Source: Pedosphaera sp.
GTDB lineage: Bacteria; Verrucomicrobiota; Verrucomicrobiia; Limisphaerales; JADLHS01
Length of the DNA: 37,204 nt
Assembly (NCBI GenBank): GCA_009695195.1
Contig: SIBJ01000031.1
Span: 1 to 37,204, forward strand
Direction of reading: 5' to 3'
The notes beneath the pieces were generated by a model, which worked only from the letters and a program-made list of their open reading frames with translations, had not been told where the DNA came from and searched no databases. The number at the start of each line of letters is the position of its first letter. Within the stretch, counting starts at the first letter, position 1. This document shows positions 25,306 to 33,085 of the stretch, in pieces. A program made the position numbers and the translations under genes.

Positions 25306-28300
25306 ATGAAATCGCGCTGGTTTCGTCCGTGGTGGCTGCTGTTGCTCATTCCGCTGGCGCTTGGCCTCGCGCGTCTTCGCTTCAACGTCGAAGTCCTCGA
25401 TCTTTTGCCGGACAACGTCTCGGCCGTGACCGGCGTCAAACTTTACCAGCAGAAATTCTCCAACTCGCGCGAACTCGTCATCACGCTGCGCGCACCGGAT
25501 CGCGAAGCCGCCACCCAAGCCGCGCAAGCCATTGCCGAAAAACTCCGCGCCAACACCAACCTCGTCGCCGATGTCATCTGGCAACCGCCGTGGCTTGAGC
25601 ATCCCGAACAGACCGCCGAGCTCATCGCGCACCTCTGGTTCAACCAGCCGCCGGAAATGTTTTCACAACTGGCCGTGCGCCTCGCCGAAACCAATCTCCC
25701 CGCCATCCTCGCCGCCACGCGCGAAGAACTGTCCACCACGCTTTCGCCCACGGAGATTGGGCGGCTCAGTTACGATCCGTTCGGCCTCACGCGCCTGCCC
25801 GAAAACGTCACGGGCGCAGCGTCGAGCTTCGGTCAGGGCGATGAAATGTTCGCTTCGCCCGACGGGAAGTTCCGCATCCTCTTCGTAAAATCGCGCGGTG
25901 AACTGGCCGGCTACCGCGAATGTTCGGACTGGCTCGCCGCAGTGAAACCAGCGGTCGCCCGCGCCACGCCCGCCGGAGTTTCCGTCGGCTTCACCGGCCG
26001 CCCCGCGTTCGTCGCGGAAATCTCCGCCAGCATGAAGCACGACATCACGGTTTCCGTTTTCGGCACGGCGGTCATCATCGCAATTTTGTTCTGGCTCGCG
26101 CATCGGCGCTGGAAACCGATGCTGTGGCTGCTCACATTGCTGGCGTTGATTCTCGCCAGCACGCTCGCGCTCGGCGGACTGATCTTCGGCACGATCAATG
26201 TCGTCAGCATGGGTTTCGCGGCAATTCTGCTCGGCCTCGCCGTGGACTACGCGGTCGTTCACTATCAAGAAGCGCTCGCGCACCCCGGCCTCTCCATCCC
26301 GCAAGTCCGTCGCGCCATCGCACCGAGTATTTTCTGGGCGGCGGTCACGACCATCGCGGCGTTCGTCGTGTTGAATTTCGGCGGTTTGCCCGGCCTCGCG
26401 CAACTCGGCTCGCTCGTCGCCGTCGGCGTCGCGCTCTCGGCCTGCGTGATGATCTTCGCGTTCCTCCCGCCGCTGTTTCCTGAACGGATGCATCCTGGGA
26501 GCGCCGGCATCCCTGCCGGCGTGTTGCATGCGAAGGAACTCGCCGGCAGGGATGCCGGCGCTCCCAGGACGCGGGAGAAAATCATTTTCGCCATCACGAC
26601 CACGTTGATTCTCGGCTGCGGAATCGTTTTGCTTAACGGTCTCCCCAAACTCGACGCCAGCGCGAAGGCCCTTGAACCGCGCGACAGCGAGGCTTACACC
26701 GCGATCGAGGCCATCAAGCAAAACCTGAATCAGAACCGCGACCCGCTCTGGCTCGTCATCGCCGGGCGAAATGAAAGTGAAGTCGCGCGCCGTCTCGACG
26801 CGGTCGTGCCCGCGCTCGAAACCGCCGTCTCGAATCAAACCCTCGCCAGCTTCACGTTGCCCGCCGCGCTGTGGCCGCGACCGGAAAATCAACTCGCCAA
26901 CCGCGCCACCGCTTCGCGCCTCGTCGCCCAACGAGAAATGTTCCGCACCGCCGCGCTTGCCGGCGGATTCTCCGAAGACGCGCTGGGTTTGACCCGCAGC
27001 CTGCTCGACTCGTGGCAGGTCGCAGCCGCAGCTACGAATGTTTTCTGGCCCACGAATCCGCTGTGCTCGTGGATTTTCGACAAGCTCGCCGTGCGCGAGG
27101 GCACAAACTTTTACGCTGTCGGATTTCTTTTCCCGCCGACGAACGGCGTGGACCTCGCCGCGCTCCGGGACTTCGACGCGCAACTCCCGCACGACGGCGT
27201 CTGGCTCGGCGCGTGGGGACTGCTCGGCAGCGAGATGCTCGAAGTGGTGAAAAAAAATCTCTGGAAGCTTGTGCTGCCGATGCTCGGATTGGTGCTGCTT
27301 TCGCTCTGGCTCGCGTTCCGGCGTTTCACGGAAATCCTTTTGAGCGTCGGAGTGTTGCTGCTGAGCGGTTTGATTTTGCTCACCGTGATGCGCGCCGCCG
27401 GTTGGTCGTGGAATCTGCTGAACCTCATGGCGCTGCCGCTCATCCTCGGCACGGGTGTGGACTACAGCCTCTTCATGCAACTTGGGTTGCGGCGGCACGG
27501 CGGCGATCTCGCCGTCGCGCACCGCTCGGTGGGGCGCGCGTTGCTGCTCTGCGGCGGGACGGCGGTGGCGGGCTTTGGCTCGCTCGGACTTTCAAGCAAC
27601 GCCGGCATGTCGAGCCTCGGCCAGACGTGCGCGGTCGGCATCGCCGCGAACATGTTGCTCGCCGTGTTCGTGCTGCCAGTGTGGTGGAATTTTTTCAATT
27701 GTAGGAGACGACTTGAGGAGTCTCACTCTGGCGGAACAACGGAGAATCAGAGCCTCCTCACGTCGTCTCCTACAGCGAGGCACTCGCCCTCCTCGCTCTA
27801 CTCCGCCAAACTCTGGAATCTTGGCTTGATCGTCGTGCGCCGGTTGCCACCCGCGCTCACGACCGCGCTGGCGCGAACGCTCGGCCGGATTTACTGGCAC
27901 CTCGCCACGCACCGGCGCGAGGTCGTCATCGAAAATTTTCTGCCCGTGCTGAATGGCGACCGCGCCGCCGCCCGTCGCGCCGCGAAGAAAATGTTTTCCG
28001 AATTCGCGCTCAAACTTGCCGATCTCTGGCGTTTTGAAAGCGGCGCGGACGTGAGCGGCGAGAAGGCCGCGTGGCAGGGCTGGGAAGATTTTGAGGCCGC
28101 GCGCGCGCGCGGCAAAGGCGTGCTGATCGTGACGCCGCATCTTGGCAATTGGGAGATCGGCGCCGCGTTCTTCGTCGAGCACGGCATCCCGATGCTCGTG
28201 CTCACGCAGGCCGAGCCGGATGCGGCGTTGACCCAAATGCGACTGGCTTCGCGCGCGCGCCGCGGCATCGAAACCATCGTCGTCGGCGAAGACGCGTTTG

Positions 28301-28692
28301 CGTTCATCGAAATCATCAAGCGCCTGCAGGCCGGCGCGACGGTGGCGTTGTTGGTGGATCGTCCGCCCGCACCCAAGGCGGTGCCGGTCGAACTCTTTGG
28401 CCGGCCGATCCAGGCTTCGAACGCGGCGGCGGAACTCGCCCGCGCCTCTGGCTGTGCGATTGTGCCGGGCGTGATTGTGCGGCAGCCCGGCGGTTACGCG
28501 GCGAACATCCTGCCGGAAATCCGTTACGACCGCGCCGCCATCGGCCATCGCGACGGGCGCATCCGGCTCACGCAGGAAATCCTGCGTGCGTTCGAGCCGG
28601 CGATTCGCCAGCATCTCAATCAATGGTATCATTTCGTGCCGGTATGGCCGACGCAGGAAAAGCACCAAGCACCAAGCACCAACATCCAGTGA
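25306..28692 (+). CDS. MMPL-family exporter fused to an LpxL/HtrB-type acyltransferase
   Basis: This is a 1128-residue fusion. Residues about 1-800 form an RND/MMPL exporter with two halves of membrane helices around periplasmic loops, including a GLAVDYAVVHYQEAL helix and a matching LGTGVDYSLFMQLGL in the second half. Residues about 830-1115 are a lysophospholipid acyltransferase domain of the lipid A lauroyl/myristoyl transferase type: TPHLGNWEIG carries the HX4E motif (His945, Glu950) and VDRPPAPKAVPVELFGRP the acceptor-site loop. In the aryl polyene clusters I know these are separate genes. Two repeats lie in frame: element 6 in a cytoplasmic loop (about 397-421) and element 7 exactly at the junction (about 799-823). 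The last residues (KHQAPSTNIQ) are repeat-encoded. Confidence 0.88.
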   Translation: MKSRWFRPWWLLLLIPLALGLARLRFNVEVLDLLPDNVSAVTGVKLYQQKFSNSRELVITLRAPDREAATQAAQAIAEKLRANTNLVADVIWQPPWLEHPEQTAELIAHLWFNQPPEMFSQLAVRLAETNLPAILAATREELSTTLSPTEIGRLSYDPFGLTRLPENVTGAASSFGQGDEMFASPDGKFRILFVKSRGELAGYRECSDWLAAVKPAVARATPAGVSVGFTGRPAFVAEISASMKHDITVSVFGTAVIIAILFWLAHRRWKPMLWLLTLLALILASTLALGGLIFGTINVVSMGFAAILLGLAVDYAVVHYQEALAHPGLSIPQVRRAIAPSIFWAAVTTIAAFVVLNFGGLPGLAQLGSLVAVGVALSACVMIFAFLPPLFPERMHPGSAGIPAGVLHAKELAGRDAGAPRTREKIIFAITTTLILGCGIVLLNGLPKLDASAKALEPRDSEAYTAIEAIKQNLNQNRDPLWLVIAGRNESEVARRLDAVVPALETAVSNQTLASFTLPAALWPRPENQLANRATASRLVAQREMFRTAALAGGFSEDALGLTRSLLDSWQVAAAATNVFWPTNPLCSWIFDKLAVREGTNFYAVGFLFPPTNGVDLAALRDFDAQLPHDGVWLGAWGLLGSEMLEVVKKNLWKLVLPMLGLVLLSLWLAFRRFTEILLSVGVLLLSGLILLTVMRAAGWSWNLLNLMALPLILGTGVDYSLFMQLGLRRHGGDLAVAHRSVGRALLLCGGTAVAGFGSLGLSSNAGMSSLGQTCAVGIAANMLLAVFVLPVWWNFFNCRRRLEESHSGGTTENQSLLTSSPTARHSPSSLYSAKLWNLGLIVVRRLPPALTTALARTLGRIYWHLATHRREVVIENFLPVLNGDRAAARRAAKKMFSEFALKLADLWRFESGADVSGEKAAWQGWEDFEAARARGKGVLIVTPHLGNWEIGAAFFVEHGIPMLVLTQAEPDAALTQMRLASRARRGIETIVVGEDAFAFIEIIKRLQAGATVALLVDRPPAPKAVPVELFGRPIQASNAAAELARASGCAIVPGVIVRQPGGYAANILPEIRYDRAAIGHRDGRIRLTQEILRAFEPAIRQHLNQWYHFVPVWPTQEKHQAPSTNIQ
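26494..26568. repeat. In-frame perfect inverted repeat in the exporter, 28-bp arms (element 6)
   Basis: Arms at 26494-26521 and 26541-26568 are exact reverse complements around a 19-base loop. The 75 bases (25 codons) encode GSAGIPAGVLHAKELAGRDA in the cytoplasmic loop between the first and second halves of the transporter. Confidence 0.94.
27700..27774. repeat. In-frame hairpin element at the exporter/acyltransferase junction (element 7)
   Basis: Arms at 27700-27724 and 27750-27774 pair at 23 of 25 positions around a 25-base loop. Its arms and the inner edge tcagagcctcctcacgtcg match element 2, in the same orientation relative to coding, but it is read in a different frame (CRRRLEESH and NQSLLTSSPTA). 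Confidence 0.92.
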
Positions 28693-28794
28693 AACTCCAA
28701 GCATCAACCTCCAAAATTATTCGCGTGCGCCGGCAGCGGCTTGGAGCTTGGTGCTTGGTGCTTCTCTGGAGCTTGGATGTTGGTGCTTGGAGCT
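28663..28794. repeat. Heptamer-based inverted repeat spanning a stop/start overlap
   Basis: The left part carries caccaag-type units and the right part their complement (cttggtg, cttctctggagcttggatg). It is the same family as 18969-19107. It encodes the C-terminus of the acyltransferase domain, the GTGA overlap at 28689-28692, and the hydrophobic signal sequence of the LolA-like protein. Confidence 0.85.
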
Positions 28795-29420
28795 TTGTCA
28801 CCCGCGCCGCCGACACCAACGCGGTGCTCAACGGTTGGTTCGCATCCCAAACCAATCTGCAAACCTGGTCCGCCGACGTTACGCAAACGCGCTCGCTCAA
28901 AACGCTCACGCAACCGCTCGTCGCCACGGGCCACATTTCGTTCGCAGTGCCGAACAAGTTTCGCTGGGAACTCGGCCGCCCCGCGAAAACCATCGCGCTC
29001 CGGCAGGCGGACGAAATGTTTGTCATCTACCCATTGCTCAAACGCGCCGAGCGTTACCCGATGGGCGATAAAGCGCCCGGCGAGTGGCGCGACATGTTGT
29101 CGTTGCTCGATGCCGGTTTCCCGCGCAACCGCGCGGAGTTCGATGCGCGCTTTCGGATTCTTTCGCTCATCGAGACCAACGGCTCGTGGCGGCTCGCGAT
29201 GCAACCGACCAGCGCCTTCGCCCGCAAGATGATGAAGGAAATCCGCATTGGGCTGGCGACGAATGATTTTTCGCTGACGAGCAACGAGATGATCTTCGTG
29301 GACGGGTCGAGCATGAGAAACGATTACACGAACGCCGTGCTGAATCCGCCACTGGAGGCGGGATTGTTCAGTTGGAAACCCGAACCCGGTTTCAAAATCA
29401 CCGAGCCGATGGGGAAATGA
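28689..29420 (+). CDS. LolA-like periplasmic lipid/lipoprotein carrier
   Basis: This is a 243-residue protein from GTG 28689, which overlaps the preceding stop as GTGA. The signal peptide (KIIRVRRQRLGAWCLVLLWS, about residues 9-28) has a basic n-region and a hydrophobic core encoded by the repeat; cleavage near VTRA-AD is inferred. The mature protein has the LolA-like pattern: LQTWSADVTQTRSLKTLTQP, GHISFAVPNKFRWELG, and an incomplete beta-barrel ending ...GFKITEPMGK. LolA-like carriers occur in aryl polyene and xanthomonadin clusters, where they are thought to ferry the lipid product across the periplasm. An ATG at 28644 gives a longer, less likely n-region. Confidence 0.82.
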   Translation: MKLQASTSKIIRVRRQRLGAWCLVLLWSLDVGAWSFVTRAADTNAVLNGWFASQTNLQTWSADVTQTRSLKTLTQPLVATGHISFAVPNKFRWELGRPAKTIALRQADEMFVIYPLLKRAERYPMGDKAPGEWRDMLSLLDAGFPRNRAEFDARFRILSLIETNGSWRLAMQPTSAFARKMMKEIRIGLATNDFSLTSNEMIFVDGSSMRNDYTNAVLNPPLEAGLFSWKPEPGFKITEPMGK

Positions 29421-29451
29421 AAACTGAGTGTAATACAGCAAGTTTGATGAA

Positions 29452-29614
29452 CGCTCGCCCTCACCCTGGCCCTCTCCCCCGGGGAGAGGGGACAGCCGTT
29501 GGTCGCTCCTCGACTTTTCTACGATGGTGGAGCCATCGGCAGACCTCGGTTCAACCTGCGACGGAAAATGATTCTCCCTCTCCCTGGGGGAGAGGGCCGG
29601 GGTGAGGGCGAGCG
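29452..29614. repeat. Long inverted repeat, 39-bp arms, intergenic
   Basis: Arms at 29452-29490 and 29576-29614 pair at 37 of 39 positions around an 85-base loop. The arms contain the ccctcaccctggccctctcc motif, which I recall from dispersed repeats in many genomes. It fills the gap between the LolA-like and dehydratase genes. Confidence 0.9.
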
Positions 29615-29634
29615 TAAAAACAAAATCACTCTCA

Positions 29635-30081
29635 ATGAACTCCGACGAACTTCAAGCTGCTCTGCGTCTTCTCCCGCACGGGCCGGAGTTTCGCTTCGTG
29701 GACAAACTTCTCAGCCTCACGCCCGGAAAGGAAGGCACGGCCGAATATCGCGTGCGCGGTGACGAACCGTTTCTGCGCGGCCATTTCCCCGGCGAACCGC
29801 TGCTGCCCGGCGTGTTGCTCGTGGAAGCCGCGGCGCAGCTCGCCGGTGTTGTCGCGCAAAGCGATCCCACCATCGCTCCCCTGCCCGGCTTGAAACTCAC
29901 CGCACTGCGCAACGTGAAAATTCTCGGCACGGCCAAGCCGGGCGAAGTCGTGCGGCTGGAAGCGCGCATCACCGGCCGGTTGGGGAATCTGGTTCAGTCA
30001 CAGACTTCCGCGACCGTTGCGGGCAAGGTTGTGCTCACGGCGGAGTTGACGTTGAGCGGAGAACTGCGCAAGGCGAGTTAG
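29635..30081 (+). CDS. 3-hydroxyacyl-ACP dehydratase, FabZ/ApeI-like
   Basis: This 148-residue hot-dog-fold protein contains FLRGHFPGEPLLPGVLLVEA, with the catalytic His50 and Glu64 of FabZ-type dehydratases, followed by AAQLAGVVAQ. It removes water from 3-hydroxyacyl-ACP to give the trans-2-enoyl product. In aryl polyene clusters enzymes of this type help build the conjugated chain. It ends 28 bases before the convergent methyltransferase gene. Housekeeping fatty acid synthesis cannot be excluded, but the neighbours favour the accessory locus. The start ATG 29635 lies just after the long repeat. Confidence 0.88.
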   Translation: MNSDELQAALRLLPHGPEFRFVDKLLSLTPGKEGTAEYRVRGDEPFLRGHFPGEPLLPGVLLVEAAAQLAGVVAQSDPTIAPLPGLKLTALRNVKILGTAKPGEVVRLEARITGRLGNLVQSQTSATVAGKVVLTAELTLSGELRKAS

Positions 30082-30109
30082 CCCCGCAGTCTCAAAAGCA
30101 CCCGTTCGC

Positions 30110-30874
30110 TCAACGTTGGGCAACGTACTCGCTCAAAACAACCCCGGTGGTCGTGCGCTTGACGCGACTAAAACCGCTGGCTTCCAACGCCGAGAGGATG
30201 GCGGACGGTGGCACACATTCCGCAATCGTCGCCCAGTAGTACTGCATCAGCTTCGCCGTGGATCGGTTCCGACGGCGCAACCAACCCAGGCCCGGCAGCA
30301 GCTTTTGCATGTAGAAACGCATCAGACACAACGCGACCGGACTGGTGGGCCGGGTGATCTCTAGGATCAACACCCGTCCCTGCGGCCGCAACACGCGGCG
30401 GAATTCGCCAAAGAGCTTGTGCAGGTCCTCAACGTGACGCAGGGCGTAGCCCATGCAGACAAAGTCGAAACTGGCATCCGCGCAAGGCAGCGCTTCGCCC
30501 CGGCCTTCCAGCAACGTCACCGGGTTGCGTTCCCGATTCTGCGCCAGCATCCCCCGGCTGGGATCAACGCCAATCACGTGCGCGGGGTCCACGCCGAGTT
30601 CCAGCGCGGCCTTGATCATCAACCCCGTGCCGGTCGCCACGTCCAGCAACTGCATTCCGCCCTGCAAGCCGGCTTTCCGCAGGGCATTCCGGCGGTAGAA
30701 CCGGTCGCTCCCCAGCGACATGATGCCACTCACCCAGTCGTAGTCCGGCGCGGCCTCATCGAAGAGTTCGTTGACAAAGCTCTGTCGCGCCACCGGTGCC
30801 GGGTAGAACTCGGAGAGTGGTCGGTGTGGCGACAGCGGCGCCGCGGGCAAGTCTGTTTGTGGTTGCTCGTTCAA
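30110..30874 (-). CDS. Class I SAM-dependent methyltransferase, UbiE-like
   Basis: This 254-residue protein contains LLDVATGTGLMIKAA (about 76-90, motif I, SAM binding), VIGVDPSRGMLA, and FDFVCMGYALRHVEDLHKLFGEFRRVL (motifs post-I to III). UbiE/MenG enzymes share the FDEAAPDYDWVSGIMSLG opening, but the Pro-rich N-terminus is unusual. It starts with TTG 30874 preceded by AAAGGGTGAG. The AMP-ligase gene ends 32 bases upstream, so they are probably one operon. It could methylate a polyene or aryl product here, or be a quinone methyltransferase. The locus favours the former, weakly. Confidence 0.85.
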   Translation of the reverse strand: MNEQPQTDLPAAPLSPHRPLSEFYPAPVARQSFVNELFDEAAPDYDWVSGIMSLGSDRFYRRNALRKAGLQGGMQLLDVATGTGLMIKAALELGVDPAHVIGVDPSRGMLAQNRERNPVTLLEGRGEALPCADASFDFVCMGYALRHVEDLHKLFGEFRRVLRPQGRVLILEITRPTSPVALCLMRFYMQKLLPGLGWLRRRNRSTAKLMQYYWATIAECVPPSAILSALEASGFSRVKRTTTGVVLSEYVAQR

Positions 30875-30906
30875 CGACTCACCCTTTCAAGGGATCGTGC
30901 GGGAAG

Positions 30907-32226
30907 TCAAACGAATTTATTGCGCTGCTCAACAAACTTCGCCCGCCACTCGGTTCGGGAAATTTTGCCGCGCGCATTGGATTGCACCGTTTCCGCAAAC
31001 CACCAGTGACGCGGCGACTGCCACGCCGGCAGCGTTTCCAACACGAAATGGCGCAACACGTCCTCGCGCTCCCGGCTCACGACGACCGCCACGATTTCCT
31101 CCGTCCGCTCCGCGTCGCGACTCGGCACGCCAAAGACCAGGCATTCCAAGACCTGCGGGTGCTGGAGCAATGCCCGCTCGATCGTCTCCGGCGAAACTTT
31201 CCGGCCCGCCACGTTGATGAGGTCGCCCGCGCGGCCACGCAGACAAACCAGTCCGTCGGAAATCTCCGCGAGGTCGCTGGTGCGAAAACAGCCGCCACCG
31301 AGATTCGCGTCCGGTTGCGGCCAATATGTTTTCGCCACGGCGCGGCTTCGGACCTCCAGGCAGTCATCCCCGGCCACGGAGAGCGAAACATTCTTCATCG
31401 GTATGCCGACGCAGGCGGCATCGGTGCGTGGCGTGTCGCTCGCGTCGTACGCGATGCCACCGCACTCGGTCGAGCCGTAGAAATTATGAATCTTCAGCGC
31501 GCGCGCCGCGAACACGGCTTGCTCCAGTTCCACCGGCAGCGGCGCGCCGGCAGAGATCGCGAGGCGCACACCCGGCGGGATCGCGTTCGCCTCGTGCCAC
31601 GCACGCCACATCGCGGGCACCGCCGGCAACGTGAGCGCGCGTTCGCCGTCCGCGGCGCGGCGCAGGGCCTCGGGCAAGGGCGACGGCGCGAGGATCAGCG
31701 GAATCCCGTGCAGCAGCAGCGGCAGGACGAGATTGGAAAAGCCGTACGAGTGCGCGATGGAAATGACGCCGAGGTTCGGCCAGTCCGCGCGCAGTCCCAT
31801 CGTGGCGACGATGTTCTCCGCGTCCGCCGCGAGTTGCTCCGCCGTGAACGCCGCGAGCCGGGCGGCGCCGGTGGTCGCGGACGTTGTTTTCAGATGCACG
31901 CACGGCGCGGGCGGCGGCGGAAACTGTGGCGGCGATTGGCCGGGTTCGAGCGGGCAGACGATTTTCCCGTCGCGCCATGCGACGAGCAGGTCGAGAATGA
32001 ACTCCGGCGAGTTGCCTTGTGGGAATGCGAGAGCGCCGTCACGGCGGAGCGCCAAACTCCGCCTCGGCTCGTCGTCGGTATCGGAACTGGCCGAGGCGGT
32101 GCTCGGCGCTCCTTCGCCGGCGGCGAACAATTCGCCGAACGTCCAGCGGCGGCCCGTAGCCGCGTCGCGCAACGCGAAGTCGTCACGGCGCGCGGCGGCG
32201 ATCTGGCGCCAAAGCTCGTAAAGCAT
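30907..32226 (-). CDS. AMP-dependent ligase / acyl- or aryl-CoA/ACP synthetase
   Basis: This 439-residue adenylate-forming enzyme contains TSATTG (115-120; the usual P-loop TSGTTG), HNFYGSTECGG (AMP-binding A5, Tyr250-Glu254), LRGRAGDLINVAGRKVSP (331-346, hinge) and ARGKISR with the catalytic Lys421. Small ligases like this occur in aryl polyene and xanthomonadin clusters, where they load an aromatic or acyl starter onto a carrier. The first 40 residues (LWRQIAAARRDDFALRDAATG) are typical. Element 8, a hairpin-derived loop, occupies about residues 39-60. The start ATG 32226 is chosen over an upstream frame that reads through the divergent spacer. The methyltransferase follows. Confidence 0.85.
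   Translation of the reverse strand: MLYELWRQIAAARRDDFALRDAATGRRWTFGELFAAGEGAPSTASASSDTDDEPRRSLALRRDGALAFPQGNSPEFILDLLVAWRDGKIVCPLEPGQSPPQFPPPPAPCVHLKTTSATTGAARLAAFTAEQLAADAENIVATMGLRADWPNLGVISIAHSYGFSNLVLPLLLHGIPLILAPSPLPEALRRAADGERALTLPAVPAMWRAWHEANAIPPGVRLAISAGAPLPVELEQAVFAARALKIHNFYGSTECGGIAYDASDTPRTDAACVGIPMKNVSLSVAGDDCLEVRSRAVAKTYWPQPDANLGGGCFRTSDLAEISDGLVCLRGRAGDLINVAGRKVSPETIERALLQHPQVLECLVFGVPSRDAERTEEIVAVVVSREREDVLRHFVLETLPAWQSPRHWWFAETVQSNARGKISRTEWRAKFVEQRNKFV
32046..32112. repeat. In-frame degenerate inverted repeat in the AMP-ligase (element 8)
   Basis: Arms at 32046-32068 and 32090-32112 pair at 18 of 23 positions around a 21-base loop. The outer 8 and inner 10 bases pair perfectly. 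It encodes STASASSDTDDEPRRSLALR, a hydrophilic insert in the N-terminal domain. Confidence 0.75.
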
Positions 32227-32307
32227 TGTCAGGTTGTTAGTGCATCCGTAAGTTTCAACGCAAGCAGCAATTGAGCGCGTGATTGAAACAACCAAAACCT
32301 CGGCGCC

Positions 32308-32369
32308 GGAGCGCGGACTTCAGCCCGCTTCACCGTCCGGCCCGGGAAGCGGAATGAATTCCGCGCTCC
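32308..32369. repeat. Imperfect inverted repeat upstream of the 32354 gene (element 9)
   Basis: Arms at 32308-32331 and 32346-32369 pair at 21 of 24 positions around a 14-base loop. The right arm contains the likely start ATG 32354 of the next gene and encodes MNSALP. Confidence 0.82.
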
Positions 32370-33085
32370 CGCCGCGCCGCTTTGAATTTGAACGCGACAG
32401 CTTCGCGTTCGCGAACGAACTGCATTGGGCGTACGAGTTCGACCGCGCGACGGGACAGACAAAGTTCTCGAAGCGCGACCCAAAACCGACCTACGCGCAC
32501 CGCTGCTTCGTGCTCACCCGCGCGGCGCGGCAGTTTCTTTATCACGCGCGGTTCGACTCTGCCGCGGTCCGACCTGCTGACGAGGCAAGCTTTCGCCGCG
32601 CGATCCGCGCCGTCATGGCGCGCAATCCGCGCGTGCCCTGTGCGCCGGAAACCAGCGTGGTCTTTCCCGGCTTCGCGGGCCTGCGCGAATTCAGCCGGAC
32701 TCACGAGGCGTTGCTGAAAGCGGAGTGCGGCGGCGCGTGGCAATCGTATGTGCTGCGCAGTCATTGGCGGATGATCTTCCCGATTTCCCGCGCGCACCAG
32801 GCACGCACAGCGGCGAGTCTGTTCGCGGAAATCCAGCGCGGCGCATCGCCCATCATCCACCTCGTGCTGTTTCCGAAGCTGACGATCAATCATGGGATGA
32901 TTTTGTTCGACGCGGGCGAGACAGAAACCGGTGTGACGTTTCAAGCTTACGATCCGAACCTGCCGGCCAAACCGACGGAGGTTTCCTTCGACCGCGCGAC
33001 GAAAACGTTTTCATTGCCCGCGAATCATTATTGGGCCGGCGGCGTGCTCGACGTGATCGAGATTTATACCGGCTGGTGGATGTAG
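32354..33085 (+). CDS. Conserved-looking protein of unknown function beside the AMP-ligase
   Basis: This protein has 243 residues from ATG 32354. There is no signal peptide and no clear membrane helix. FAFANELHWAYEFDRATG, PTYAHRCFVLTRAARQFLYHARFD and LTINHGMILFDAGETETGVT followed by QAYDPNLP are distinctive. The His-Asp pattern with YDPNxP resembles papain-like or C39-type cysteine peptidase cores, but I cannot point to a catalytic Cys with confidence. It diverges from the AMP-ligase and its first residues lie in a repeat arm; an in-frame GTG at 32279 would add 25 residues through that element. I recall similar unnamed proteins in Verrucomicrobia. Its stop TAG is in the following hairpin. Confidence 0.7.
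   Translation: MNSALPPRRFEFERDSFAFANELHWAYEFDRATGQTKFSKRDPKPTYAHRCFVLTRAARQFLYHARFDSAAVRPADEASFRRAIRAVMARNPRVPCAPETSVVFPGFAGLREFSRTHEALLKAECGGAWQSYVLRSHWRMIFPISRAHQARTAASLFAEIQRGASPIIHLVLFPKLTINHGMILFDAGETETGVTFQAYDPNLPAKPTEVSFDRATKTFSLPANHYWAGGVLDVIEIYTGWWM

Noticed and set aside
28149..28688. Upstream extension of the LolA-like frame
   Set aside because: It runs antiparallel to nothing but out of frame through the acyltransferase domain. The GTGA overlap at 28689 explains the start.
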